Shown piece after piece: positions 43,401-50,877 of a stretch of 64,000 bases of DNA (its first letter is position 1; each line of letters begins with the position of its first letter). Origin of the DNA: Neglectibacter timonensis (GTDB lineage: Bacteria; Bacillota; Clostridia; Oscillospirales; Acutalibacteraceae). The notes below the pieces were generated by a model, which did not search any database, was not told the DNA's origin, and worked only from the letters and a program-made list of their open reading frames with translations. The DNA lies in contig NZ_LT160640.1 in NCBI RefSeq assembly GCF_900048895.1, positions 1,504,758 to 1,568,757 of the forward strand, in the 5' to 3' direction. Made by a program: the position numbers and the translations under genes.

Positions 43401-44090
43401 ATCGTATAGGTAGTTTCCCGTAATGCTCGAATTTCCGTCAACCCTCAGCGTGCCGTTTACCGTAACGCCTCCGGCTGCCGCTGTGCCTCCTCCGCTTTTT
43501 GTACCGGTTTTATTATTTGCGATTGTCGTACCTTCCAGGTTCACGGTTGCTCCGCTGTAAAGGTCTAGCGCCGCGCCGTAATTGTTGTTTTGATGGTTTT
43601 CCAGCCTGCAGTTCTGTAAAGTAAGCGTGCCCTGATCCACATATACCATGCTGTAATTATAAGTATCGGCAGCTAAGCTATCGCCGTCAAACGTCAGGTT
43701 CGATACCGTACAGTCGCCGCTATACTGATATTTCAGCAGGGGATCCTCCAAGTTCAGGTCGGTTCTCGAACCATTATACGGTTTCAGCGTGATATGCTTC
43801 CCCTCCGTTTTCGCAGCCAGGGTGCTTGCGTCACTTCCGTTTTTGATGGAAATGGACTCGTCCATCACATAGACGGTGCCGCCATCCTGAACCCAATCCA
43901 GCGCCATTACCCAGGTAGTGGGATTTTCTTCCGTTCCATCCCACTTGAGCGACCGCTCGTAGACATACACCTCCGGCATGCTGTTGTTGGATACCGCCGC
44001 CTCCGCGGGCAGAGGCGACAGTGCAAATACCATAGCCGCCGTAAGCAGCACAGCTAGAAATTTGTTTCCTATTTGCTTGATTTTTTTCAT
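40491..44090 (-). CDS. Large SLH-domain surface protein with beta-helix and Flg_new repeat
   Basis: 1199 residues. Residues 1-32 are a signal peptide (MKKIKQIGNKFLAVLLTAAM, ending AEA). Residues about 90-330 contain beta-helix-like repeats (LTLQNCRLENHQNNN, VNLEGTTIANNKTG). Several beta-sandwich-like parts follow. A Listeria-Bacteroides (Flg_new/InlB) repeat lies near 915-975 (LVFETNGGGKLA...GYTFLGWYSDRELTRPV... YAKW). Three SLH modules occupy about 990-1150, and the tail (QWYYLAVQEASNSHNYQLDG) matches the SLH protein at 2601-5840. GGGGAG precedes the ATG. Probably a cell-wall-bound adhesin or matrix protein. It lies downstream of a diguanylate cyclase. Confidence 0.88.
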   Translation of the reverse strand: MKKIKQIGNKFLAVLLTAAMVFALSPLPAEAAVSNNSMPEVYVYERSLKWDGTEENPTTWVMALDWVQDGGTVYVMDESISIKNGSDASTLAAKTEGKHITLKPYNGSRTDLNLEDPLLKYQYSGDCTVSNLTFDGDSLAADTYNYSMVYVDQGTLTLQNCRLENHQNNNYGAALDLYSGATVNLEGTTIANNKTGTKSGGGTAAAGGVTVNGTLRVDGNSSITGNYLYDDDENPLDILVSHGGKVFLDGGAEVGTIGFSSSKTNSDKVCFTSALEHEIAFRMHKYYNNTALLAAFNTGDVLAEGMDGFQLTTEDLAKINITKANKPIYYVEQNSGKQAYVNRDCTIYLSDELNTEQGSFSVSARPQGHEGRPLGSTVTIKPAPKEGYQYRAGTIRVKGYNYPYTDYTSSLTPLSDGSGWTLIMPDDIVLYAEFEDAKAPQTVFDPSHLNEDGSFAYTLVAGEDVSMPLTMENSTVFEEDDTVPQPLISFALADPDSDIIRLDGNVIIPLKLGSTVVNASAEKTDSHRALLQPITVKVVRPLAVALTAAAYKQENGLEFVPSYTDGSEEPYTIDDTTRFLGLRKTGDTALTVFPQGSWNWDQAYTQSFEGLEADTEYELVLRADDRRTSPKTAEYILKFRTPEAGSEDTGGISGEVEGTGDITVRVERGNTVIASQTGLKTGERFQFTHLPDGFYNLVATNGQYTVTVMVQVQNGGTTELNVVYVGTKQSIVKVEQGAPPVAADKLGSLFEEEIYKGDDQAPETVKNGGTVEIKLTAALPDDTGADKTPVEAIAARAVNEGKTVGLQVNLTVDMVIKPSDPDLLGTTKPLTDTGALVEIALPLPEEVRGKTGYQILRYHGAAVDSLRKIKVTDKPVEESFYISGGYAHIFAHKFSTYAIAYDQGAGGHSSGVCTLVFETNGGGKLAAQEYPYGTTVRLEKTPWREGYTFLGWYSDRELTRPVTELVMNGSRTVYAKWKVTEIPAALNGTDHNAYLVGFEDGTVRPDAPVTRAEVAMIFYRLLKEDVRIQFETEQNPFADVNAPSWYNTAVSTLAGMGILNGRTSASFAPGQPITRGEFAAVAARFSGESYSGGDLFPDIKTHWAKESINLAASLGWVGGLQDGTFAPESSITRAEAVTLVNRMLLRLPAGKESLLPEMRTWPDNADENQWYYLAVQEASNSHNYQLDGDGVHENWTSLQ

Positions 44091-44240
44091 TGAATACTCT
44101 CCCCTTACCGGAATGATTTTCTTTTTTGCTGTGGAGCGGTTTCCTCTCTCCCGGGCCGTCTTCCACAGTGTCTTACCGTTTTCTGAAATGTTCCAATCCT
44201 CGCCATACCGTGGGCCGCGGCGCTCCTCTCAATCAGAATA

Positions 44241-44289
44241 CTTTGTAGTTCCGGTATTACCGGAACTACAAAGCCCCATGGGGCTTTGT
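44241..44289. repeat. Hairpin-plus-palindrome element, copy 3
   Basis: CTTTGTAGTTCCGGT (44241-44255) and ACCGGAACTACAAAG (44259-44273) form a perfect 15-bp stem with a 3-nt loop. The right arm overlaps the palindrome CAAAGCCCCATGGGGCTTTG (44269-44288). The layout is that of the elements at 2535 and 5895, in the same orientation, but the letters differ, so pairing and not sequence is kept. It lies 24 nt after the diguanylate cyclase stop and 150 nt before the SLH start. Confidence 0.75.
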
Positions 44290-44313
44290 TAAATGATCGT
44301 TTATGGGCTGTAA

Positions 44314-45963
44314 TTATTTTCCAGCCTGTGCTTTCATAGCCGCTTTGTTTTGATACATGGCGTCGTCGGCACGTTTGAACACGTTGGCAAATACCAGGTC
44401 CGTGGCACTGTCATAGACGGCGATGCCCCTCGCAATGGAGAGCGATTCCCCCGGCCGGGCGCTGGAGCTGCCTTCCATCCCTTTGGTAAACTCATCCAAA
44501 AGCTCGGCGTAATGCTCCAAATCTCCATTTTCCAGGATCGCCACAAATTCGTCCCCTCCAATGCGGTAGACTGGGCTGCGCTTAAAAGTCCGGCAAATAA
44601 GCTTGCAGGCGTCAATAATTAGAATATCGCCGAAATCATGGCCGCAGGTATCATTTACTGTTTTCAGGCCGTTGATATCCATGACTACCACCGCGAATTC
44701 CGGCTGCCCGGTGCGCATCCGCTCCTCCATCTGCCTCTCCGCTTCCTGGTAGGCGGTCTTGTTCTTTACCCCGGTGAGGGGGTCCCGATAAGCCAGGCCG
44801 TTGATGTAGGTGATGTATTTTTGCAGGCTGTCCACCGTCTTTTGAAAGCTTTCCGCCAGGGTGCCCACCTCATCCTTGGTCTGGTTGCTGATGCTGACGC
44901 TGTAATCGCCCTCCGCAATTTTTTTCGCCGCTGTATTCAGCTCCTTCAGCGGCCGGATCAACCGGCGGGTAAACAGCACGGTCAACCCCACAGACAAAGC
45001 GGAAATCAACACCAACGCCGTGAGGATGTGCAGAACCAATTCATTCCTCGCCGCGTCAATCTCAGAGACCGGCGCCGTCACAGCCAGATACATCGTGTTG
45101 CGCAGGGTGCGAAAGGAAAGCTCTTTCTCCTGCCCTTTCCAGCTATAGGTAAACAGGCTGCTGCCCGTGGTTCCGTTTTCCAGCTCAGCGACCACGGGAA
45201 TCAGGCTCTCGTCCGCGCTCCCCATGGGAGTGCCCATAGGAATATCTTTATGGCAGGCCACCTTGCCCTGCGCGTCCACCAGGAAGGCATAGCCGCTGTC
45301 GTAAACCCGGGTGCCGTTTACCACGTCCTCAATGATGCTGAAGTCAATATCCATCCCCACCACACCCACGGTCTCGTTGTCCCGGTAGATGGGAATGACA
45401 TAGGACACCATCTCAACGCCGATGTTTTGGTTGTAATACGGTTCCATCCAGGTGGCCGTGCCGTTGTTCACCGGGATATAATACCAGCCCACGTGTTCCG
45501 TGTCGCTGGGGCTGTAGGTGGAAAAATCGGTGGGGACCAGCTCCTGGAAGCTGCCGTTGCGCGTGGTCCTGCTCCAGAACAGGCCCGAGGTGGGCGAGGA
45601 AAAGTCCGGGTTAAAGCGGACATAAACCGCCAGCGCACCCTCGGTGTTGTTGGCCGCGGTGACCGCCACGGACTTCAGCTGCGACGTATAGGCCTCCATA
45701 TAGTCAGCGTCGGTTTTCAGCCGGTCCAGGCTTTCCAGCTGCTCCGAGGTATAGAGCGACAGCGATTTTACCGACTGTTCTATCCGCGAGAACAGCCCGT
45801 TGAGCTCGCAGGCTTTCTCGCTGCACAGCAGGTTCATGATTTGGGCGGAGTCCCGGTCTACCACCGTGTGTGCAATGCGAACGCCCGCCCCGCCGATCAC
45901 CAGGGAGGAAAGCAGTACACAACTCAGAATCAGTGCGATAAACTTGGTTTGAATAGATTTCAC
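44314..45963 (-). CDS. Membrane diguanylate cyclase with Cache sensor and HAMP
   Basis: 549 residues from the GTG at 45963 (MKSIQTKFIALILSCVLL; GGGAG 11 nt upstream). An ATG at 45987 is the other option. TM1 is about 5-27, an external double-Cache-like sensor about 35-305 (WSRTTRNGSFQELVP, YVIPIYRDNETVGVVGMDIDF), TM2 about 310-335, HAMP about 335-390, and the GGDEF domain about 395-540 with the intact IGGDEF active site and DPLTGVKNKTAY start. No EAL domain. It should make cyclic di-GMP in response to an outside ligand. Neighbours are a degenerate receiver upstream and a surface SLH protein downstream, which fits control of attachment. Confidence 0.9.
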   Translation of the reverse strand: MKSIQTKFIALILSCVLLSSLVIGGAGVRIAHTVVDRDSAQIMNLLCSEKACELNGLFSRIEQSVKSLSLYTSEQLESLDRLKTDADYMEAYTSQLKSVAVTAANNTEGALAVYVRFNPDFSSPTSGLFWSRTTRNGSFQELVPTDFSTYSPSDTEHVGWYYIPVNNGTATWMEPYYNQNIGVEMVSYVIPIYRDNETVGVVGMDIDFSIIEDVVNGTRVYDSGYAFLVDAQGKVACHKDIPMGTPMGSADESLIPVVAELENGTTGSSLFTYSWKGQEKELSFRTLRNTMYLAVTAPVSEIDAARNELVLHILTALVLISALSVGLTVLFTRRLIRPLKELNTAAKKIAEGDYSVSISNQTKDEVGTLAESFQKTVDSLQKYITYINGLAYRDPLTGVKNKTAYQEAERQMEERMRTGQPEFAVVVMDINGLKTVNDTCGHDFGDILIIDACKLICRTFKRSPVYRIGGDEFVAILENGDLEHYAELLDEFTKGMEGSSSARPGESLSIARGIAVYDSATDLVFANVFKRADDAMYQNKAAMKAQAGK

Positions 45964-45970
45964 AGAATTC

Positions 45971-46231
45971 TCATCTCCCGTCCTCATCGTCCAGCAGTTC
46001 GATTTGAAGATTGGGATGGACCTTTTCCAATAGCCGCGCTACGTCATTACCGCGTAATCCCCGCATATCGGTTTTGGCATACACCTTATCCACAGGGTTG
46101 TTGTACCCGTACTTGACCGCAAGCAGTGGGTCGGTAAAGGCCAGAACCCTGCTGCCGGGCTCTTCCTCCCGCAGGCGGCGCGTCAGTGCTTCCAGCTCTT
46201 TCGGGTCGTTGTCAATCGCGAGTATATTCAT
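45971..46231 (-). CDS. Degenerate stand-alone receiver-like protein
   Basis: 86 residues. It is a shortened relative of the receiver domain of the regulator at 46404: ILAIDNDPKELEALTRRLREEEPGSRVLAFTDPL against VLAVDDEPIALEVLGRAIREVVPNCSLFAFTDPL. The acidic pocket (DND) is present, but the place of the phosphorylation Asp (AFLDVEM in the relative) reads YAKTDM, so the Asp is replaced by Lys. The part after the fourth strand is missing. It cannot be phosphorylated in the normal way and may be a decoy, a scaffold or a decaying duplicate. The cyclase follows after 7 nt. Confidence 0.7.
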   Translation of the reverse strand: MNILAIDNDPKELEALTRRLREEEPGSRVLAFTDPLLAVKYGYNNPVDKVYAKTDMRGLRGNDVARLLEKVHPNLQIELLDDEDGR

Positions 46232-46340
46232 CGGCTTGGTTCACGCTCCTGCCGGGGACTCCGTCCATAAGAAGTACCGGTTCCCCACATTGATCTGTTA
46301 TTGTTTTATTATGACAAGGGAACCGTAACAAAAGCGTGAC

Positions 46341-46375
46341 AAAAAACCGGCCCCATCTTAAAAAGATGAGGCCGG
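46341..46375 (-). terminator. Terminator after the response regulator gene
   Basis: CCGGCCCCATCTT (46347-46359) and AAGATGAGGCCGG (46363-46375) pair over 13 bp with one mismatch and a 3-nt loop; TTTTTT follows on the minus strand. Confidence 0.85.
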
Positions 46376-46403
46376 ATATTTTTCGGGAAGTTTCCCAGAT
46401 CTG

Positions 46404-47204
46404 TTAATGCCGGTCCAGGTAGGCGACGACGAATTCCGCCCAGCTGTACTGGGCCATATACTCGCCCATATAGGCGTTCACCATCTGTACGTCGCCCTGG
46501 ATAAAGTCGTAATAGTCGCAGGAAAATGCCTCCGGCAGCACGGCCAGCCAGCCCCGCCCTTTCGCCAGCACCCCGGTCACGCCGGCCGCCGCCATGGTAT
46601 CGGTCAAATCCTTGACCAGCTGCCGCAGGTGGCTTTGAAGCGCGGTGGAATCGGGCTGGTCCTCCCAAAGCACGGCGGCCAGCTCCCGCACGGTGCAGAC
46701 CGCCCCCCGGCGGTTCACCAGGTAGGCAAACAGCTCTTTCGTTTTGCTGCGGGCAAATTTCAAAGGCAGTCCGCCGAAGAACACCTCGAAATTGCCGAAG
46801 CACTGCACCCGCAGGCGGCCGTCGTCCTCCCGCAGCACCGGGCGGCGCAGGTCTTCCAGCTCCCAGCGGATGGTTTCCGGCGTCGCGGGCTTCAGAACAT
46901 AGCCCGAAGCGTGCAGGTGGAACGCCTCCCCCATGTACTCCGCGTATCCCGTTACAAATACAATGTTTACACAGTTATAAAGGTCCTTGAGGCGCTTGGC
47001 AAGCTCCAGCCCGGTCAAATCGAACATCTCCACGTCCAAAAACGCCACGTCGGGATAAAACGAGCCGCATTTCACCTGTTCCAGCGCCTCCAAAGGGTCT
47101 GTAAAGGCGAACAGCGAACAGTTGGGCACCACTTCCCGAATGGCACGCCCCAGCACCTCAAGGGCGATGGGCTCGTCGTCCACGGCCAACACAGTCATGC
47201 TCAC
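46404..47204 (-). CDS. Response regulator with winged-helix output
   Basis: 266 residues from the GTG at 47204 (GGGAGGGG 5 nt upstream; an ATG at 47198 is possible). Receiver 1-115: VDDEP, phosphorylation Asp in VAFLDVEM, Thr in VFVTGYAEY and Lys in VLKPATPE. Then a winged-helix part (about 130-205) with LRVQCFGNFEVFFGGLPLKFARSKTKELFAYLVNRRGAVCTVRELAAVLWE, like the DNA-binding end of SARP/OmpR-type activators, and a C-terminal helical tail. It overlaps the sensor kinase by 47 nt. The downstream receiver, cyclase and SLH genes are plausible targets. Confidence 0.88.
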   Translation of the reverse strand: MSMTVLAVDDEPIALEVLGRAIREVVPNCSLFAFTDPLEALEQVKCGSFYPDVAFLDVEMFDLTGLELAKRLKDLYNCVNIVFVTGYAEYMGEAFHLHASGYVLKPATPETIRWELEDLRRPVLREDDGRLRVQCFGNFEVFFGGLPLKFARSKTKELFAYLVNRRGAVCTVRELAAVLWEDQPDSTALQSHLRQLVKDLTDTMAAAGVTGVLAKGRGWLAVLPEAFSCDYYDFIQGDVQMVNAYMGEYMAQYSWAEFVVAYLDRH

Positions 47205-48492
47205 ACGGTTTCCCCTCCCTTGGAATGTCGATTTTCACGGTGGTTCCCCGCCCGGGAACGCTCTCCACGTCCAGTCCGCCCCCGCATTGGTTTTCCAGCC
47301 GCATGCGCACGTTTTCAATGCCCGCGTGGCCGCAGCCGTCTTCCGGTTTCTTCTCAGGGTCAAAGCCCACGCCGTCGTCCGTCACGGTAATCCGCCAGCC
47401 GCCTTCCGTTTCCTCCGTGGCAATCCACACGGTTCCGCCCTCCCGCCGTTTGGTGATGCCATGGCGCACGGCGTTTTCCACGATGGGCTGCAGCGTCAGC
47501 GTCGGAACCGAAAAATCCGTAACCGGCAAATCATAGACGGCCTTTACCCGCTCCCCGAACCGCAGCTGCTCCAGTTCCAGATAATTTCTGCAATGGGTAA
47601 GCTCCTGGGAGAATGGGATGGGCCTGCGGGCCGTCAGGGAATTCATGTTGCCCCGCAGGAACAGGGAAAAGCTGTCCACCGCCTTTTCCGCCTGGGGCGG
47701 GTCGGTGGCGCACAGGCCCTTAATGGTCGTCAGCGCGTTGTAGAGAAAATGGGGCTGTATCTGGCTGAGCATGACCGAAATCCGCATCTGGGTCAACTCC
47801 AGCTCCCGCTCCTTGGTGCGCCGGGCCTGCTCCACCTGCAAAAACAAGAAAATCACCAAAATGGAGATGGTGACCGCCAGGTTGAGCAAGGCCACGCCGT
47901 ATACAAAAATCTGCACGCACATGGCCAGAACCGGCAGCAGGATATAGGACCACAGCGCCGCAGATTCCTGCCGCTCAATCGCCTCCCGGTACCGGACCAG
48001 CAGCCCCGCGTTGACGCACATGCCGAAAATTCCGCCGACCTGGGAAAGCCAGAACCACCCCTGGCGGTGGTAGACGTTCTGGTCGTCAATCCGGTAAAAA
48101 AGGTCACAGAATTGGGAGACGACCACCAGCGCCATGGAGACCACAGCCATTCCTCGAATCAGCCGGAGCGGAACCGGGGAAACACGGGTATGCTGTCCAA
48201 GATAAACGGTGAGATAGTGGGTAAAAATAGCCAGCAGCACATAGCCCAGGGCAAACACGAGAAAATTCGAGATCCGCACGCCCCACCAGCTGACCGGGTC
48301 CAGCCGTCCTTTAAACAGCCAGGCGGCGGCATCGCAAAGCAAAATCACGGCGTTGCACACCAGCAGCCTCAGGAACAGCCGGTTCAGCGCGCCGCGGGAT
48401 CGGTCGCCCACGAACAGGCACACTGCCACAATGAACGACAGCACGCAGCCCCATAGCTCCAGCGAAACATTGATATAGCCGACAACGCTCAT
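47158..48492 (-). CDS. LytS/YehU-type sensor histidine kinase
   Basis: 444 residues from the ATG at 48492 (AGGGGAAAGGGAAC upstream). Seven or so membrane segments cover about 5-230. The His-kinase core follows: LSQIQPHFLYNALTTIKGLC carries the phosphorylated His in the QPHFLYN motif, and the ATPase domain has LTLQPIVENAVRHGI (N box), DDGVGFD (G1) and GHAGIENVRMRL (G2). Together with the regulator downstream it forms a sensor pair that probably reads a membrane or small-molecule signal. It extends well into the regulator gene. Confidence 0.9.
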   Translation of the reverse strand: MSVVGYINVSLELWGCVLSFIVAVCLFVGDRSRGALNRLFLRLLVCNAVILLCDAAAWLFKGRLDPVSWWGVRISNFLVFALGYVLLAIFTHYLTVYLGQHTRVSPVPLRLIRGMAVVSMALVVVSQFCDLFYRIDDQNVYHRQGWFWLSQVGGIFGMCVNAGLLVRYREAIERQESAALWSYILLPVLAMCVQIFVYGVALLNLAVTISILVIFLFLQVEQARRTKERELELTQMRISVMLSQIQPHFLYNALTTIKGLCATDPPQAEKAVDSFSLFLRGNMNSLTARRPIPFSQELTHCRNYLELEQLRFGERVKAVYDLPVTDFSVPTLTLQPIVENAVRHGITKRREGGTVWIATEETEGGWRITVTDDGVGFDPEKKPEDGCGHAGIENVRMRLENQCGGGLDVESVPGRGTTVKIDIPREGKPCEHDCVGRGRRAHRP

Positions 48493-48780
48493 GTTCCCTT
48501 TCCCCTCTCGGCCCGCACGGGTTGCCGAGCCCTTCCTCTCCCCAGCCATTTCAGGCGGGAGTTTCTTTTATTCTAGCGGCAACCGGGAAAAAATGCAAGC
48601 CGGGCCGAGAGCAGTCCCGCCAACCCACAGCCAACCCTGATCCGTCCCTATCCGTAAAGGCGCAATTCCATAGCGGGAAAAATCAAAACAGGCTGGCTTT
48701 CCTCCGTCTTTCCATAGCTGCCATGTCCGGCGGACTTGGCAGAAAAATCCGCGATGCGCAAATTGCTCACCACAGGCGTG

Positions 48781-48823
48781 GCTGGGCCGGTTGGAAATCG
48801 AAGGTTCAAATCCACCCCCAGCA
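48781..48823 (+). other. tRNA-like relic
   Basis: GCTGGG (48781-48786) can pair with CCCAGC (48817-48822) like an acceptor stem ending in A, and GGTTCAAATCC (48803-48813) is the T-loop consensus. D and anticodon arms are missing, and the T stem is imperfect. It looks like a truncated or decayed tRNA gene, possibly an old attachment site. Confidence 0.4.
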
Positions 48824-48827
48824 TAAA

Positions 48828-48860
48828 AAATAAAGAGAAGCAAGGAGCTTCTCTTTATTT
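48828..48860 (-). terminator. Terminator, A/T-rich, works both ways
   Basis: AAATAAAGAGAAGC (48828-48841) and GCTTCTCTTTATTT (48847-48860) pair over 14 bp; TTTTTTA follows on the minus strand. Confidence 0.8.
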
Positions 48861-48933
48861 GGGACCAGAATGACAAAAAGATATGAAATCTCTTTTCTCC
48901 AGCCTGAAGTGTGAGGAACTTCACCGAACAAAA

Positions 48934-48963
48934 TGCCGTTCTGAATTCGCCTTCAGAACGGCA
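48934..48963 (-). terminator. Terminator of the GOGAT-GlnA-ANTAR operon
   Basis: TGCCGTTCTGAA (48934-48945) and TTCAGAACGGCA (48952-48963) pair over 12 bp, and TTTTG follows on the minus strand, 64 nt after the ANTAR stop. Confidence 0.8.
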
Positions 48964-49026
48964 GCAGATTGATATAAAACTTGTTGCAACCGATAGGTTG
49001 CCGGCGCAACCATTGATTTTACCTTC

Positions 49027-49611
49027 TTATGAGTAGGTTTTAATGATTCTTTCTGCAATTACCTGTTTCAATACACAGGTATCCATAGCCTGCTTTTCTA
49101 TATAACGGTGAGCTTCGGGCTCCGTCATATGCAATTCACTGACAAGAAGTAATTTTGCACGGTTTACAATACGTATTTCTTCCATACGTTCTTCAACCGA
49201 CAGCGTCTTCTTTTCCAAATTACGAAGCCGTTCCCTAACGCTGGCAAGCCAGCCGAGTGTCTGAGCTATCATGGTTTTAGTGGTTGGTTTTGGCAAGGTA
49301 AATACACCGTGAGAAACAACTTTATTATGTATTTCGGCATGAATTTCGTTTCGGACAAGGAGAAGCACAGCAGTTGTCATAGACCGACAGCAATCAGTAG
49401 CAAACCGTATGCCGTTGTCATCAGGCAGAGGTGAATTGATGATAATAAAATCAAAGCTTCTTTCCGCAAGATACCGCTTTGCTTCACTGACGTTGGAGAT
49501 AAAATATACCGGCTGATACTCAGAGGGTGGCAGAAGTCCGAGCATTGCTTTGTCAAAAGTTTCCGATGAGGAAATCACAAGAACGCTGTAAATTCTTGCT
49601 TCTAAGCTCAT
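49027..49611 (-). CDS. ANTAR-domain regulator with receiver lacking its Asp
   Basis: 194 residues. The N-terminal part is receiver-like (VLVISSSETFDKAM... FDFIIINSPLPDDNGIRF... LLLVRNE), but the phosphorylation site is Asn instead of Asp and the acidic pair at the start is missing. A coiled stretch (LASVRERLRNLEKKTLSVEERMEEI) leads to the ANTAR domain (IVNRAKLLLVSELHMTEPEAHRYIEKQAMDTCVLKQVIAERII). ANTAR proteins bind nascent RNA and prevent termination, and in Clostridia they often go with nitrogen genes. It follows the glnA gene by 36 nt. Likely targets are the terminators at 55919-55970 and 56097-56277. How it is switched on is open. Confidence 0.88.
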   Translation of the reverse strand: MSLEARIYSVLVISSSETFDKAMLGLLPPSEYQPVYFISNVSEAKRYLAERSFDFIIINSPLPDDNGIRFATDCCRSMTTAVLLLVRNEIHAEIHNKVVSHGVFTLPKPTTKTMIAQTLGWLASVRERLRNLEKKTLSVEERMEEIRIVNRAKLLLVSELHMTEPEAHRYIEKQAMDTCVLKQVIAERIIKTYS

Positions 49612-49647
49612 TTGCTGCCACTCCTCTTGAATTAGTATGATCCTAAT

Positions 49648-50859
49648 TTACTGATTACAGTAAATCTGAAGCACCTTCTCCGGAATATGCGCCTTGATAA
49701 AATCGCTGCTCCCAGCAACCGCACAAGCTTCTTTTATGGTCTGCGGCAGCTTTTTATAAGGCTTTACTGTTTCTTCGTCAGCATAGAACAGGTTGATATC
49801 CGCCGCCGGCATAAGTTCTGCCTTGTCCTTCAATCCTTCAAGTGCCGCATAGATAACGAGAGCAAAAGCAATATACGGATTGGCTGACGGATCGGGAGAA
49901 CGCAGTTCCGCTCGTTTGCTGGATTCGGGGGTGGCCGGAATACGGACAAGCTGAGAACGGTTTTCCCTCGACCAAGAGACAAACGCAGGCGCCTTATTTT
50001 CACCAAAACGGGCATAAGAGTTTTCAGTCGGGTTCAGGAACGCTGTCATTTCACAAACACGGTTCAGTATACCTGCAATCATATAGTGCATATCCTGTAT
50101 GTTATTTCCGGGTGACACCGAAACATTGACATGGAAACCGTTACCGGGTTGATCAGCAAGCGGTTTAGGCGAAAAATCCACATAAAGGCCATTGCGGTAA
50201 GCCACTGTTTTCACAACCGTTTGGAAGGTTATGGTATTATCAGCAGCGGAAAGCGGATCAGAATAGCGGAAATCAATTTCATTCTGCCCCGGCCCTTCCT
50301 CGTGATGAGAGGATTCGGGCTTTATCCCCATCTGTTCAAGAGTTAAACAAATTTCACGGCGGATATTCTCACCTCTGTCATCGGGAGCAATATCCATATA
50401 GCCCGCTTCATCATAGGGTGTTTTGGTGGGCTTACCTTTATCATCCAGCAAGAACAGATAGAATTCCTGTTCCGCACCGAAAGCAAAAGAGTAACCTTCT
50501 TTTTCAGCATCGGCAATCGCTTGTCTGAGGATATCCCTTGTGTCGCATTCAAAAGGAGTTCCGTCAGGATAGGTGATGTGTGTAAACATACGCACAACCT
50601 TGCCGTGTTCGGGACGCCAAGGGAGGAACATAAGAGTTTCAGGGTCGGGATGCAAAAGCAAATCCGAATGCGTTTCATCACCAAAGCCGGTAATGGCAGA
50701 TGCATCAAATGCTATGCCGTATTCAAAAGCGCGAGAAAGTTCAGACGGCATAATCGCAATATTCTTTTGTCTGCCGAATACGTCACAGAAGGCGAGACGA
50801 ATGAATTTAACATCCTCTTCCTGCACAAACTGCATGACCTCTTCCTTAGAATACTTCAT
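49648..50859 (-). CDS. glnA: Glutamine synthetase (short type I-like)
   Basis: 403 residues from the ATG at 50859 (AGAGGTG upstream), shorter than the usual 440-470. Conserved parts: VKFIRLAFCDVFGRQKNIAI, SFAFGAEQEFYLF, NEIDFRYSDPL, GNGFHVNVSVSP and SSKRAELRSPDPSANPYIAFAL. These hold metal, ATP and glutamate contacts. The adenylylation Tyr loop of proteobacterial enzymes is absent. It makes glutamine from glutamate and ammonia and sits between the GOGAT subunits and the ANTAR gene, 18 nt after the GXGXG subunit. Confidence 0.9.
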   Translation of the reverse strand: MKYSKEEVMQFVQEEDVKFIRLAFCDVFGRQKNIAIMPSELSRAFEYGIAFDASAITGFGDETHSDLLLHPDPETLMFLPWRPEHGKVVRMFTHITYPDGTPFECDTRDILRQAIADAEKEGYSFAFGAEQEFYLFLLDDKGKPTKTPYDEAGYMDIAPDDRGENIRREICLTLEQMGIKPESSHHEEGPGQNEIDFRYSDPLSAADNTITFQTVVKTVAYRNGLYVDFSPKPLADQPGNGFHVNVSVSPGNNIQDMHYMIAGILNRVCEMTAFLNPTENSYARFGENKAPAFVSWSRENRSQLVRIPATPESSKRAELRSPDPSANPYIAFALVIYAALEGLKDKAELMPAADINLFYADEETVKPYKKLPQTIKEACAVAGSSDFIKAHIPEKVLQIYCNQ

Positions 50860-50877
50860 AAGCGACACCTCTTTCTT

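Larger units (their letters stand above)
48493..49026. other. Gap at a composition change, with terminators and a tRNA-like relic
   Basis: Sequence to the left is clearly GC-rich and to the right clearly AT-richer, by eye. It holds a tRNA-like 3' end (48781-48823) and two terminators that serve the leftward nitrogen operon. A 118-codon minus frame here (48568-48924) contains GGGFEP, the usual antisense reading of a tRNA T arm, and is not taken as a gene. Confidence 0.5.

Noticed and set aside
44638-46116. 492-codon plus-strand frame
   Set aside because: Antisense to the diguanylate cyclase, which has GGDEF, HAMP and Cache features.
47122-48456. 444-codon plus-strand frame
   Set aside because: Antisense to the LytS-type kinase and rich in His, Gln and Arg; no family features.
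48568-48924. 118-codon minus-strand frame
   Set aside because: Its GGGFEP stretch is the antisense of a tRNA-like T arm; such frames are frequent false genes.
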